Numbered from the stretch's first letter, positions 30,043-39,722 are shown. The stretch: 64,000 bases of DNA from Novipirellula herctigrandis (GCA_007859835.1 SJPJ01000001.1:6609632-6673631), one strand, 5' to 3'. Translations and numbers: made by a program. Notes: a model not told the origin generated them from the letters alone.

Positions 30043-30116
30043 TGGGCGTGCCAGAACTCGAATCTGGGACCTCGTCGTTATCAGCGACGCGCTCTAACCA
30101 ACTGAGCTACACGCCC
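30043..30116 (-). tRNA. tRNA-Ile (GAT)
   Basis: 74 nt on the minus strand beginning GGGCGTGTAGCTCAG, anticodon loop CTGATAACG (anticodon GAT), T arm ATTCGAGTTCTGG, acceptor GGGCGTG/CACGCCC, discriminator A, CCA not encoded. First gene of the tRNA-Ile, tRNA-Ala, 23S, 5S cluster. Confidence 0.97.
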
Positions 30117-30212
30117 GAACTCTCTTTTAGAAACTGCCGCCGGGTGAGGCAGGTTCCTCGCGATACCTTCATGTGACGTGAATCGCCAACACGAATGACT
30201 CGTGAGCGGCAA

Positions 30213-30240
30213 AGTTTACGCAAACTCGTTTGGCTGTCAA
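30213..30240 (-). promoter_or_regulatory. Putative sigma-70-type promoter of the rRNA cluster
   Basis: On the minus strand TTGACA (30240-30235) is followed after 16 bases by TAAACT (30218-30213), matching -35 perfectly and -10 in four of six positions. It lies about 95 bases before tRNA-Ile, so the transcript would have a short leader and start without any 16S gene. Confidence 0.6.
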
Positions 30241-30924
30241 AGGGAAGACTCGCCCGATTCTGCGAAATCTCACCACTTTTCATGCCAATGCGTCGCTTTT
30301 GTCATCTCATTTGAGTGTTTTCGCGAAGAATTGTTTTCGGCTGCAGGCCCCTTCGGACTTTAATCGATGCCCCGCAGTGGTGAAGGTTGAGGGTGTTGAA
30401 GGTATTCCGCCGTAGGCTCAGACCTATCAACCGTCTTATGATCGCAATTCCTTCCCTTTTCTGTTCGAACGCTCCGGCTTTTATTGATCCTGCTCGAAAA
30501 CGAGCGGTCACTTGCCGGTCTATTTGGACGCGAATGATGCCATTTGGGTTCAACGCAAAAGTCCAAAACAAGAGAACGCAGGACCGCCAATCGGGATCCG
30601 CTTCGGCGGTGAGCTGCTTTCTGTCTTGCACCAACGCCCCACTGGAAAGGAAGCCATCGTCCGTTCCTACCATCGATTGCGATTGAATATTGCCACTGAA
30701 TATTGATGCGGAACAAACGTGCACTGCCGGTGGGTATGTTGGCGAAATCGGTTGTGAAGCGGTGTTGTTGGCCGGCATTGGCATTCGGGGCCGTTGGTTG
30801 TCTGGAGAGACTGGTCTTGCTTCAAACCCCCAATGTCATGAAAGATATGGCGATTCGTTGACCTATGAACCTTTTGCGGGGAAGGGCTTAAGCTCGCTTC
30901 CTCGCAAACCCCCTAACCCTACCA
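30241..30924. other. Intergenic region upstream of the rRNA cluster and the TlpA-domain gene
   Basis: About 680 bases. Long open frames exist on both strands, but they overlap one another and show no domain, signal peptide or ribosome site, so I do not call genes. There is clearly no room for and no sequence of a 16S rRNA. Confidence 0.5.
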
Positions 30925-32871
30925 ATGGAATTGTCTGGCATGATGGACGTTCATCCTTCCGCAAAGTTCCCGCCGCATCGCTCCCGCATCTTTCGATCTT
31001 TTGTTGTCGCGATTGGAATTGTCGCTGTAAACGCAACTGCATTTGCAGCGACACCATCGGCGAAGGACGCTTTGACACTGACGCCAGTCCAGAAAGGAAT
31101 CCAGTATGAACAGCCGGAGGCGGATGCAGTCGCGAATTGCACCGTCAACGATATCGACCACCCCGATTGGTCGGGATGGGAAGTTCATGCAGCTGATGGA
31201 ACCTTGCTGCGTCGCTTTGCGGATACCAACGGTGACAATAAGGTCGACCTATGGTGCTATTTCAACTATGGGGTCGAGATTTATCGGGATGTCGATAAGG
31301 ATTTCAATGGAAAAGCAGACCAGTATCGCTGGCTCGGGACCGCCGGCACACGCTGGGGTGTGGACCGTGATGAAAACGGCCAAATCGATTCCTGGGTTCA
31401 AATTTCACCCGAGGAAGTAACCGAAGAAGTCGTTTCGGCTATCCGTGAAGCAGATGCCGTTCGATTCGCACGTCTGCTGATAAGCGAAAAAGAGCTTGCG
31501 TCGATCGGGTTGGGCAAAGAGACGATCCGCCGATTGGCGACCAAGGCTAACCGAGCAGCCACTGACTTTGACGGATTCGCGAAACGCCAAACGGCTGTTG
31601 GTCGTTCGGCTCGTTGGGTTCAATTCGCTGCAGCCACACCAGGCGTGGTTCCTGCGGGAACGGAAGGCTCGAGCAAGGATGTTACGGTTTACGAAAACGC
31701 CGTAGCGATGTTTGACGACAACGGCAGCAGCGGTCAATTGTTGGTTGGGACGATCATCAAAGTTGGCGATACTTGGAGAATTGTTGACATTCCAAATGCG
31801 GGAGCCGAGGGCGAAGCCGTTGCGCAATCGGCGGGCAATTTCTTTACTCCGGGTGGAATCGGCGGTGCGAACACAGACGCGGGGCCCGGTATCGCACCTC
31901 AGACTCAGCAATTGGTAACCGACCTTGAAAAGGTGGACCGAGAGCTATCGCAAGCCACCGATCCGAAGAAAGTGGCGACGTTGCATGAGTCGCGTGCCCA
32001 ATTGGTTGCACGTTTGATCAAGGCGACCGATGCACCAGAGGAACGTGATGCCTGGACTCGCCAGTTGATCGATACGGTCAGTGCGGCGACGCAAAGCGGT
32101 TTTTATCCCGGAGGTTTGGAGCGGCTCCGGGCGATTTCCAATTCGCTTGGCGAAGACAACGAACCGATGCGTGCGTATTCGGAATATGTGCTGATTGGTA
32201 CCGAATATGCCGCGAAACAGACCCCTGATGCTGATTTTGCCAAAGTTCAGGAATGGTATCTTGAAACGCTAACCGATTTTGTCGATCGCCATCCTCAGAT
32301 GCCTGAAGCGGCACAAGCGATGTTGCAATTGGCATTGAGCAAAGAGTTTGAAGACAAGGAAAAGGATGCACTTGGTTATTACAAAAAAATCGCTCAAGTG
32401 TTCCGTGGAACCGAAGCCGCCGAGAAGGCTGCTGGCGCCGCACGGCGACTCGAATCCGTCGGCAAAGTGATTGAATTGGAGGGCAAGTCGATCGATGGCA
32501 AAGCATTCCGATTGTCGCAGCTTCGCGGCCGTCCTGTGGTAATCCATTATTGGGCGACATGGTGTGAACCGTGCAAGCAAGACATGAAGCTGCTGCGAGG
32601 CTTGCAAGCTCGTTATGCGAAAGCGGGGATTCAATTGGTAGGCATCAATGTTGACGCGACTCGCGACATGGCTGGGCGGTTCTTGAAGGAGAATTCGTTG
32701 CCGTGGATTCAGTTGTTTAGCGATGGTGGTTTGGAATCGAGCAATTTGGCCAAGGCGTTCGGCGTCCAGACTTTGCCGACGATGATGTTGGTCGACCAAA
32801 AAGGCCGAGTGGTTCGCCACAACGTTCGAGCCGCAGAGCTCGAAACCGAATTGAATAAATTGACGAAGTAG
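30925..32871 (+). CDS. Secreted TlpA/ResA-type thioredoxin-fold protein with EF-hand-like loops
   Basis: 648 residues. A signal peptide (FVVAIGIVAVNATAFA) puts it outside the cytoplasm. Residues ~85-150 contain three DxDxNG-type calcium loops (DTNGDNKVD, DKDFNGKAD, DRDENGQID). The middle is helical, with a stretch at ~400-510 resembling TPR-like repeats. Residues ~515-648 form a TlpA/AhpC-TSA thioredoxin domain with WATWCEPCK (active-site CEPC) and the cis-Pro in TLPTMML. The thioredoxin part likely reduces or isomerises disulfides in the periplasm. ATG 30925 is used; ATG pairs at 30940/30943 are alternatives. Confidence 0.85.
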   Translation: MELSGMMDVHPSAKFPPHRSRIFRSFVVAIGIVAVNATAFAATPSAKDALTLTPVQKGIQYEQPEADAVANCTVNDIDHPDWSGWEVHAADGTLLRRFADTNGDNKVDLWCYFNYGVEIYRDVDKDFNGKADQYRWLGTAGTRWGVDRDENGQIDSWVQISPEEVTEEVVSAIREADAVRFARLLISEKELASIGLGKETIRRLATKANRAATDFDGFAKRQTAVGRSARWVQFAAATPGVVPAGTEGSSKDVTVYENAVAMFDDNGSSGQLLVGTIIKVGDTWRIVDIPNAGAEGEAVAQSAGNFFTPGGIGGANTDAGPGIAPQTQQLVTDLEKVDRELSQATDPKKVATLHESRAQLVARLIKATDAPEERDAWTRQLIDTVSAATQSGFYPGGLERLRAISNSLGEDNEPMRAYSEYVLIGTEYAAKQTPDADFAKVQEWYLETLTDFVDRHPQMPEAAQAMLQLALSKEFEDKEKDALGYYKKIAQVFRGTEAAEKAAGAARRLESVGKVIELEGKSIDGKAFRLSQLRGRPVVIHYWATWCEPCKQDMKLLRGLQARYAKAGIQLVGINVDATRDMAGRFLKENSLPWIQLFSDGGLESSNLAKAFGVQTLPTMMLVDQKGRVVRHNVRAAELETELNKLTK

Positions 32872-32983
32872 TGGTAGAGCGAAAGGCGTCTTCGATTGCT
32901 TTGAAGACTTTTGCTTTAAAGACTTTGTGTCCGCTGTCCAGCGGTTGAAATGGTTCTTTTTTTTTTCTCAATTGAGTGATCCG

Positions 32984-34783
32984 ATGCGAGGCAGGAAGCC
33001 CCAACCCGTTTACCCCATTGCCCGTTACGCCGCCCGTTGGCACGCCGCATCGGTTGCGATGATGATGCTCGTCAGTCTCCTTGCGATGGGAGGTTGCACA
33101 TCGTTTTGGACGGGGAAAAACGATGAAAGCGAAAAGGAAGCGAGACTCAAAGAGCTGCTGACCGTTCCCAAGCCACCTGATTTGATTCGGGATGCCTCGA
33201 TCACTCAGGGGATGAATACGATCCAAGTTGATGGTGTTGCCGCCGTCAACGGGTTGTCTGGTACCGGGGCACCGGCGATTCCATCGATCTACCGAGATCA
33301 ATTGCTTGAAGAAATGCGTCGGCATGATGTGAAAGACCCGAATCATTTCCTTGAACTCAATGAAACCTCGCTCGTTCGCGTTCGCGCGTTCATTCCGCCA
33401 GGCGCTCGGCGTGGCGATCCGGTCGATCTGCAGGTGATGTCTCCGCCGCGAACGGAAACGAAGGATTTGCATGGCGGTTGGGTCTTGGAGTCCAGGTTAC
33501 GTCATCAGCAGATGCTGCAAAGCAGTGTTCGCCAAAGTGAGGTGATGGTCGTCGGTACGGGGCCGGTTTTGACACGAGCCGATTATGATCCGTCCGAAGA
33601 TGTGGCGTATCGTCTCGAAGGAATTGTGTTGGGTGGCGGACGGGTTCAAATCGAACGAAAATTAGGATTGATCCTTCGTCCTGAATACCAGCATGTGAAG
33701 ATGTCCGCCGCGATAGCGTCGGCAATCAATCGCCGATTCTATTTCTTTGATGGGACGACCCGTCGAGGGATCGCCAAAGCGATCGAAGACGACTATATCG
33801 AAATCGAAGTTCATCCACGTTATCGTGGTAACGAAGACCGTATGGTTGCCGTGGTTAGGTCGCTTGGCGTCGCACCGGAGTCATCGGCCACTCAGAAACG
33901 GTTAGCGGAATTGGCTCGTCGTTTGGCTGAGCCAGCGACCTCGTCTGACGCCGCTCTACAGCTTGAAGGACTCGGGGAAAGCGCCATTCCGACGTTGTTA
34001 GAAGGTTTGCAGGCGTCCGATCCCGAACTGCGGTTCTATGCGGCCGAAGCGCTGGCCTACTTGGACCGAGTCGAGGCGATTGATCCACTTATCGAAGCAG
34101 CCAGCAGTACGGCTGCGTTTCGGCATCCAGCACTGATCGCGCTAGAGGGTATCGAACAGCGATTAGCCATCGATGGTCTGTCTCGGCTGCTAAACGAGGC
34201 GAGTTTAGAAGCTCGCTATGGTGCGTTTTGTGCAATTCGCCGTCGTCCGGATGCTCGTCAATACCTTGCCGCTGAAGTTCTCGCCGATTCGTTTCGTTTG
34301 TACGATGTCGCCTCCGATGCCTCCCCTGCGATCATTGTTTCACTGCGAGAACACCCTGAAATTGTGTTAATGGGAAATCCTCGGCCGATTGAAATTCCGA
34401 CGTTCTTGATGGGGCCGCACGGCATCATGTTGAAGAACGAGCCTAGCAAGCCGGGGATGGTACGAATCAGCCGGTTTAAAGCGGGCGAAGACGACAAACG
34501 CGTGACGGTTTCATCCGATGCCAAATCGGTGATCCAAGGGATCGCAGCGGTGGGTGGCGGTTATGGCGATGTCGTGGCGGTACTACGAGAAGCGAAACAC
34601 CGAGATTTCTTGAAGGACCAGTTGGCGATCAATCCGCTGCCCAAACGCTTGCGAACCTACTTCCGCGGTGAGCATGATGGTGACCCAGATCATGATGGTG
34701 ACCCAGATGACGAGGAACTGGACGAGGAACTGTCTGCGAGCAGCGATAACGCCGATGGAAACTCATCGGAAGACGACCAGTAG
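32984..34783 (+). CDS. Lipoprotein with FlgI-like (P-ring) domain and HEAT repeats
   Basis: 599 residues from ATG 32984. The N-terminus carries a signal with lipobox LLAMGGC, so it is probably lipid-anchored. Residues ~75-320 resemble the flagellar P-ring protein FlgI (VNGLSGTG, VRAFIPPGARRGDPVDL, LEGIVLGGGRVQIERKL). Residues ~320-440 look like HEAT repeats (IPTLLEGL, AAEALAYL). The C-terminus is very acidic and contains a perfect 18-bp tandem duplication (34673-34708) giving HDGDPD twice. No flagellar genes are near, so the P-ring-like fold is probably reused in another envelope structure. Confidence 0.75.
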   Translation: MRGRKPQPVYPIARYAARWHAASVAMMMLVSLLAMGGCTSFWTGKNDESEKEARLKELLTVPKPPDLIRDASITQGMNTIQVDGVAAVNGLSGTGAPAIPSIYRDQLLEEMRRHDVKDPNHFLELNETSLVRVRAFIPPGARRGDPVDLQVMSPPRTETKDLHGGWVLESRLRHQQMLQSSVRQSEVMVVGTGPVLTRADYDPSEDVAYRLEGIVLGGGRVQIERKLGLILRPEYQHVKMSAAIASAINRRFYFFDGTTRRGIAKAIEDDYIEIEVHPRYRGNEDRMVAVVRSLGVAPESSATQKRLAELARRLAEPATSSDAALQLEGLGESAIPTLLEGLQASDPELRFYAAEALAYLDRVEAIDPLIEAASSTAAFRHPALIALEGIEQRLAIDGLSRLLNEASLEARYGAFCAIRRRPDARQYLAAEVLADSFRLYDVASDASPAIIVSLREHPEIVLMGNPRPIEIPTFLMGPHGIMLKNEPSKPGMVRISRFKAGEDDKRVTVSSDAKSVIQGIAAVGGGYGDVVAVLREAKHRDFLKDQLAINPLPKRLRTYFRGEHDGDPDHDGDPDDEELDEELSASSDNADGNSSEDDQ

Positions 34784-34872
34784 AAGTGGCTGCAGCGGTT
34801 CTGGGAGCCTGCTAAAATGATTGGGTTGACGATTTGCTCGTCCTGTGTCTGGCTCAGTCGTGGAAGCATCCC

Positions 34873-36222
34873 ATGTTGTTTGTCCCCTATAGCACCGATG
34901 CGCCGCTATATCATTGGCCGATCGCGACGGGCTCGATCATCGCAGTAAATGTGATTGTCTTTTTCGCCACCACGTTTCAAGCAATGTGTGGCAATATCGA
35001 GTATGAATCGTTGCATTGGTTGATTCTGGAATTCAACCAAATCAATCCATTTCAGTGGGTTAGCCAAGCATTTATGCATGCGGATTTTTCGCATTTGCTA
35101 GGCAATATGTTCTTTTTGTGGGCTTTCGGCGTCGTGGTGGAAGGCAAAATTGGCGGCGTCGTTTTCACGATTTTGTACTTTGCGATGACGGCGATCGATG
35201 GGGCGATGGTGCAAATTCCGATGTTCGTCCTCAGTGGCGAAAGCGGCGCGCTTGGAGCCTCCGGAGTGATATTTGCATTGATGATGATCGCGTTGATTTG
35301 GGCGCCCGAGAACGAAATTAGTTGTTTTTATTGGTTCTTTCGATTGGTTGGGTCGGTCGACATTCGCATCATTACCCTGGCGGTAACCTTCGTTTTTATG
35401 CAGGTCGCGTTCTTGTTCTTAAACGGTTTTTCGATGTCGTCGGAGATGCTGCACATGATTGGGGCTGTGATCGGCACGCCGGTCGGCTTTCTGATGCTGC
35501 GGCAAGGTTGGGTTGATTGCGAAGGGTGGGACGTCGTCTCGCGAAATCCGGCACTGTTGGAACTTCCTTGGTTGGCGTCGGACGATCAACGCCGGAGAGT
35601 CCAAACGACCGATCGAACGGATGATGATCCAGTCGAACGAGCATTGGCGCTCGATGGTGCCAGCAAGGGGCGAGCGGGGGCATCGGCGAATGCGTCTCCG
35701 TCAAAAGCACCTGTCAGGAAGCCTGTGGTATCGACGCCACGGCCAGTTGCTTCCGCGGCGACCAAAACACCTGCCAAGGCAAAACCCGCCGCAGAGCAGA
35801 CGTCGATGTCCAATGCGGCGGTTCCAGTGATCGACGTGAACGCACATCCCGAATTCAATCGGCTGTCGTTCACTCTCAGGCAATCGGTCGACACCGAGAA
35901 TTTGGTAATGGCCGAGCAGGCGTTTTCGCGACTGGAACAATTGAAATTGACACCCGGTTTGTCGGAGCGGATGTTGTTTCGGTATGTCGCGATGCTGGGG
36001 AAACAGAAGAAATGGGTCGAGGCGATTCGTCCTTTGAATCTAATCGCAAATCGCAATGGAGCGTTGGCTGACGAATCAAGAATCCGAATTGCCCAGGTCC
36101 AAATTTCGGTCTTGAAAAAACCGCAGTTGGCCCTAGTGACGCTTCAGCAAATTGATGCCTCGCCGAACCAAAAACCAGATATTCTAAAAAAACGCCAGCA
36201 ACTGTTGGCGTCGGTTCAGTAA
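34873..36222 (+). CDS. Rhomboid family intramembrane serine protease with C-terminal repeat tail
   Basis: 449 residues from ATG 34873. The membrane domain (~15-225) has about six helices with the rhomboid signature: HADFSHLLGNM, catalytic Ser in GALGASGVIFAL and the catalytic His in LHMIGAVIG. It cleaves membrane-spanning substrates within the bilayer. A Pro/Ala/Lys-rich linker (~270-320) leads to a helical, TPR-like region (~335-445), an addition not found in minimal rhomboids and probably a docking module. Follows the FlgI-like lipoprotein gene after ~90 bases. Confidence 0.88.
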   Translation: MLFVPYSTDAPLYHWPIATGSIIAVNVIVFFATTFQAMCGNIEYESLHWLILEFNQINPFQWVSQAFMHADFSHLLGNMFFLWAFGVVVEGKIGGVVFTILYFAMTAIDGAMVQIPMFVLSGESGALGASGVIFALMMIALIWAPENEISCFYWFFRLVGSVDIRIITLAVTFVFMQVAFLFLNGFSMSSEMLHMIGAVIGTPVGFLMLRQGWVDCEGWDVVSRNPALLELPWLASDDQRRRVQTTDRTDDDPVERALALDGASKGRAGASANASPSKAPVRKPVVSTPRPVASAATKTPAKAKPAAEQTSMSNAAVPVIDVNAHPEFNRLSFTLRQSVDTENLVMAEQAFSRLEQLKLTPGLSERMLFRYVAMLGKQKKWVEAIRPLNLIANRNGALADESRIRIAQVQISVLKKPQLALVTLQQIDASPNQKPDILKKRQQLLASVQ

Positions 36223-36300
36223 TCGCTCCTTTTTCGTTCGCTAATTGTTTAGCGCCAAGTGCCCTTCACTACTAGCGAAGCACGCTTTTGCCGCAGGTCC

Positions 36301-36328
36301 GTTTTGCCGTTTTGCCGTTTTGCCGTTT
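36301..36328. repeat. Short tandem repeat gttttgcc x3
   Basis: Three exact 8-bp copies (36301-36324) and a partial fourth, in the gap between the rhomboid gene and the convergent proline-rich gene. Confidence 0.85.
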
Positions 36329-36363
36329 CGCGTTTTGGGCTTCGGATTCAGTCGGCCAAATGA

Positions 36364-37335
36364 TTATGGGAAAAAATATCGTACCCAGTTTCGAATGCCT
36401 TGACCGGGAACGTAGGCGACCGGTTGGCCCCAAAGACCTTGCCCGACCTGAACCGGGTTTGCCTCTTGGCCGAGCGTAAAGAGCGACCTAATCGGGGCAA
36501 CTGTCGCGGTCGTCATCGTAGGAGCTAACGTTGGTGGCCCAGCGATGACCATAGGTGCAGCAACCGACGTGGGTGCAGAGGTTGTTGGAGTGACGGTTGT
36601 GTAGCTGACGGGCGAACATCCAATGCCGCAATCATACACCGAATAGTCGCTCGGTCCTGAGATGCAACTACAGTTATTCATCGTTGCATATTCGCTCTGC
36701 AGCGTCGGTTGGGAAAGCGGAGCAAAGTCGCTTGTGGCAACGGGCAGTGCGCTGTTTCGAGGCAAGGGGCCGCCGGGCGACATTGTGCTAGATGATGTTG
36801 TCCCCAACGGCATGGGAGGCACTGGCGAAAGTGCGTTTGAGTTGCTTGGTGATGCGGGGCTGCGAGGTGCCGGATTCGTCGTCGGCGCGGTCATCGGTGG
36901 CGCGGTCATCGGCGGCGCAGTCATCGGTGGCGCGGTCATCGGTGGTTGCGAATAGGCCGATGGCGGTGGTGTAAATTGAGCTGCTGGGGGCTGGGTCTGC
37001 GGAGCTGCGTTCATGGTTGGCGGCGGGGTAAATCCGCCAGGAGGCAATTGTGGCGCAGCAATATTTTGACCGTTTGACTGCATCAATACCGTTTGTCGAA
37101 CTGGGTAATCCCCGGTTGCTGAAACAGACCTATTGGCGGAAGCCAACCTGGCTTGTGTTTCACGGCTGGATTGGTCGTCGTTTCGGTAGCGATCAACGGC
37201 ACTCGGAGCACCAATCGGCCTTAAGCGAGTTTGCGGTGTGTCGAAAGTGGCCGAAGGCGTTTGGGCATGAGCGGCGGTCGGCAATGCTAGAAAAAGAGCC
37301 AAGCCTACGATCGAAAAGAGATTGTATTGTGTCAT
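36364..37335 (-). CDS. Secreted proline/threonine-rich protein of unknown function
   Basis: 323 residues with a clear signal peptide ending PTAAHA. The exported part is low-complexity: Pro/Thr/Ser/Ala-rich with four PPMTA-type repeats encoded by a 15-bp tandem array at 36884-36943. A short segment with five cysteines (NNCSCISG ... YDCGIGCSP) follows, then a C-terminal region ending in aromatic residues (WVRYFFP). A cell-surface structural role is plausible; no domain identified. The ribosome site AAGGA sits directly against the ATG. Confidence 0.7.
   Translation of the reverse strand: MTQYNLFSIVGLALFLALPTAAHAQTPSATFDTPQTRLRPIGAPSAVDRYRNDDQSSRETQARLASANRSVSATGDYPVRQTVLMQSNGQNIAAPQLPPGGFTPPPTMNAAPQTQPPAAQFTPPPSAYSQPPMTAPPMTAPPMTAPPMTAPTTNPAPRSPASPSNSNALSPVPPMPLGTTSSSTMSPGGPLPRNSALPVATSDFAPLSQPTLQSEYATMNNCSCISGPSDYSVYDCGIGCSPVSYTTVTPTTSAPTSVAAPMVIAGPPTLAPTMTTATVAPIRSLFTLGQEANPVQVGQGLWGQPVAYVPGQGIRNWVRYFFP
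36884..36943. repeat. 15-bp coding tandem repeat, four copies
   Basis: Four copies of ggcgcggtcatcggt (two with single changes), an in-frame minisatellite that encodes the PPMTA repeats of the secreted proline-rich protein. Confidence 0.9.
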
Positions 37336-37513
37336 TCCTTTACCTTCGTTTACTATCCTGTCAGCATGACGCAGATTTACATCTCGCCTGTTAGTGTCTT
37401 TTGGGGATGCAGTGCAATAGGAATGCCGTTTTTCTGAAATTCTCAGAATCGGGGAGATATAGATCGAAAGACGCCCGAGAGTCCGTGATTGTTACAAAAC
37501 GGTTGTAAACTTT

Positions 37514-39115
37514 TCATTCCTGTGCGTTGGATTGCTGGCCATTGGGGCGGCGACCAACCAGTCGCACTAGCAAAAAGATCGCCATCACTCCCGTAGCGAG
37601 GCACGCCCATGGAGAAATCCCAAGCATGCAAGGCAGGCAACCACAAAGAATCGAGACAGTGGCGACCGTCAACGCGTACGGCATTTGCGTTTGGACGTGC
37701 TGTAAGTGGTCGCAACCACTCGCGCGGCTCGACAAAACGGTTGTATCTGAAATGGGGGAGCAATGATCTCCGAGAATGGCACCGGCTAAAACGGAACCGG
37801 CGGTTGCCAAGCAAATCACGCCGCTGGGGTCACCCGAAATATCAAGTTGCAGCGACAACGTCACTGACAGCGGAGTCAGGATCGCCATCGTCCCCCAACT
37901 GGTACCTGTCGAGAACGCAACGAACCCAGAGATTAGGAAGACTGCGGTGGGAAGCAAGCGGGGATCGAGTCGATTCGATAGGACGCTCGATAGATAGCCG
38001 CCCGTGTCGAGTGCATCGGGGCGCGTCATCGCGCTGAGTGCCCAGGCGAGCCACAGGATCAACATCGCCGGCATCATTTGCAGTGCACCTCGCATCGCAC
38101 CGTCAAGCAATCGCTGGAGGCCGCAGTCCGCAATTGCCATGTGCATCAAAATCGCTGCGAATAACCCCATTGCACCGCCGGCAATCAACGCCAAGTACGA
38201 ATTGCCGCTTCCGAGTGTTTCAATGGCGGCGCGAAGCGGGCCCATCGATTCCAAAATCGTTGCTTCGTTGGTCCCCGTTATCACCAGGACGATACCGATC
38301 GCTGCGACGCAAAGGGCGATTGGAATGACCGAAGCGAGCCACAATCGCTTTGGCTCACTTGCATCGTATCCCGATGAACCCTCGGTAAGGTTCGCCACTA
38401 AATCAGGCGACTCATCCAATGCCTTTTGTTCCGCTCGTCGCATTGGTCCGAAATCTCGGCCAGTGATCGACACCGCAAATACCATCGCAAGGGCAAGGAA
38501 CGGATAAAACCGATAAGGAATCGATTCAAGGAATAATGCAAAGGCCGCCGAACCGTCGGACACGCCGGCGGCGCTAAGTCCATCCGCCATGTAGCTGATT
38601 TCGATCGCGGTCCAAGTACTGATCACCGACAATCCCGCGACCGGTGCCGCGGTGGAGTCGACCAAATAAGCCAACTTTGACCGCGAAAGTCCGTAGCGAT
38701 CGGCGGGCGACCGCATCGTGCCGCCGATCAGAAGCGTGTTGGCGTAATCGTCGAAAAAGATCGCTAGGCCGCTCAGCGAGATCATTGTTTGAGCACCGGA
38801 GCGGGTGCGAATGCGGCTGGAAAGGTTCGTCACAAGCGAGCGAATGCCACCGCCATATTCCATGACTCCAACCATTGCCCCGAGAAGCAACGTGAAGGCA
38901 AGCGTTTGGAGGTGATCGAAGTCATGAACCGATCGATACAGCGATTCAAGGAATACAAGGACGCTATCGAACCAACGGGCTTCGGGTTGGCTATAAGAAA
39001 GCAGGACCGCGCCTACAAAAATGCCGGTCCCGAGCGGCAGCAGAACTTGGCGAGTTAGGATTGCGAGAGCAATGGCGACAATCGGTGGCAGTAAACTCTC
39101 GAAACCATGCTGCAC
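37514..39115 (-). CDS. NhaC-family Na+/H+ antiporter
   Basis: 533 residues with about twelve membrane helices. Family-diagnostic motifs are FFDDYANTLLIGG in the first half and the GDHCSPISDTTVLSS segment in the second. Members exchange Na+ (or organic ions, e.g. malate/lactate) for protons across the inner membrane; substrate cannot be set. The start is GTG 39115. Third gene of a minus-strand unit after rpmB and gatC, 14 bases beyond the gatC stop. Confidence 0.88.
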   Translation of the reverse strand: MQHGFESLLPPIVAIALAILTRQVLLPLGTGIFVGAVLLSYSQPEARWFDSVLVFLESLYRSVHDFDHLQTLAFTLLLGAMVGVMEYGGGIRSLVTNLSSRIRTRSGAQTMISLSGLAIFFDDYANTLLIGGTMRSPADRYGLSRSKLAYLVDSTAAPVAGLSVISTWTAIEISYMADGLSAAGVSDGSAAFALFLESIPYRFYPFLALAMVFAVSITGRDFGPMRRAEQKALDESPDLVANLTEGSSGYDASEPKRLWLASVIPIALCVAAIGIVLVITGTNEATILESMGPLRAAIETLGSGNSYLALIAGGAMGLFAAILMHMAIADCGLQRLLDGAMRGALQMMPAMLILWLAWALSAMTRPDALDTGGYLSSVLSNRLDPRLLPTAVFLISGFVAFSTGTSWGTMAILTPLSVTLSLQLDISGDPSGVICLATAGSVLAGAILGDHCSPISDTTVLSSRASGCDHLQHVQTQMPYALTVATVSILCGCLPCMLGISPWACLATGVMAIFLLVRLVGRRPNGQQSNAQE

Positions 39116-39129
39116 GGTGATCGATTCCG

Positions 39130-39441
39130 CTAATGGCTACTTTTGGATGCCGCCGTTCCGAGAACCGGCGGAACCAGGAAGCATGAATCGTCCTTCGCCG
39201 GAGCATTCTGAAGGGCTTGTTCGTTGGTCAAACTGGGGACCAGCTCATCGGCTCGCCAACGGTTGTCCAGATCCAGCGCAGTCGTCATCGGCTCGACATC
39301 CTCGGTATCAAGGAGAGCCAATTGTTCGACAAACCCCAAAATCTTGGTGACTTGCGGTCCGATCGCATCCACTTCCTCGTCGGTCAATTCCAAACGAGCC
39401 AATAACGCGAGTCGGCGGACATCATCTGCGGTCAAAGACAT
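39130..39441 (-). CDS. gatC: Asp/Glu-tRNA(Asn/Gln) amidotransferase subunit C
   Basis: 103 residues, the usual size. The N-terminal helix (VRRLALLARLELTDEE) and the later DTEDVEPM segment are typical of GatC, which stabilises GatA-GatB in the indirect route to Gln-tRNA or Asn-tRNA. gatA and gatB are not in this window, so the complex is encoded at separate loci. Lies between rpmB and the antiporter gene. Confidence 0.88.
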   Translation of the reverse strand: MSLTADDVRRLALLARLELTDEEVDAIGPQVTKILGFVEQLALLDTEDVEPMTTALDLDNRWRADELVPSLTNEQALQNAPAKDDSCFLVPPVLGTAASKSSH

Positions 39442-39452
39442 CGCTAGAAATG

Positions 39453-39722
39453 CTACTTTTTGGTGCCGCTAACATCGAATGGTTTGACCTTGACGGTCTT
39501 GCGAACCGCACCGCTACGCAGGCACTGAACGCAGATACGCATCGTCTTGTTGGTGCCATTTGGCATCGTGACGTGCACTTTTTGCAGGTTGGGAACGAAT
39601 TTACGTCGGGTGCATCCAGTGATTTTGGTACCAACACCGCCGAGGTACTTCGCTTTACCTCGAGTTTCGATGCGGTTGCCCATTTGGACGCCTTTACCGC
39701 ACGCTTCACATTGCCGTGCCAT
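39453..39722 (-). CDS. rpmB: 50S ribosomal protein L28
   Basis: 89 residues from ATG 39722. The start MARQCEACGKG, the RRKFVPNLQKV segment and the basic character match L28; the two CxxC-type pairs (CEAC, CVQC) suggest the zinc-binding form. The frame runs a few codons further upstream (to 39737), which I do not use because MARQC is the conserved start. First gene of the rpmB-gatC-antiporter unit. Confidence 0.93.
   Translation of the reverse strand: MARQCEACGKGVQMGNRIETRGKAKYLGGVGTKITGCTRRKFVPNLQKVHVTMPNGTNKTMRICVQCLRSGAVRKTVKVKPFDVSGTKK

Noticed and set aside
30302-30784. 160-codon open frame on the minus strand upstream of the rRNA cluster
   Set aside because: No domain, signal or ribosome site; overlapped by frames on the other strand; composition looks random.
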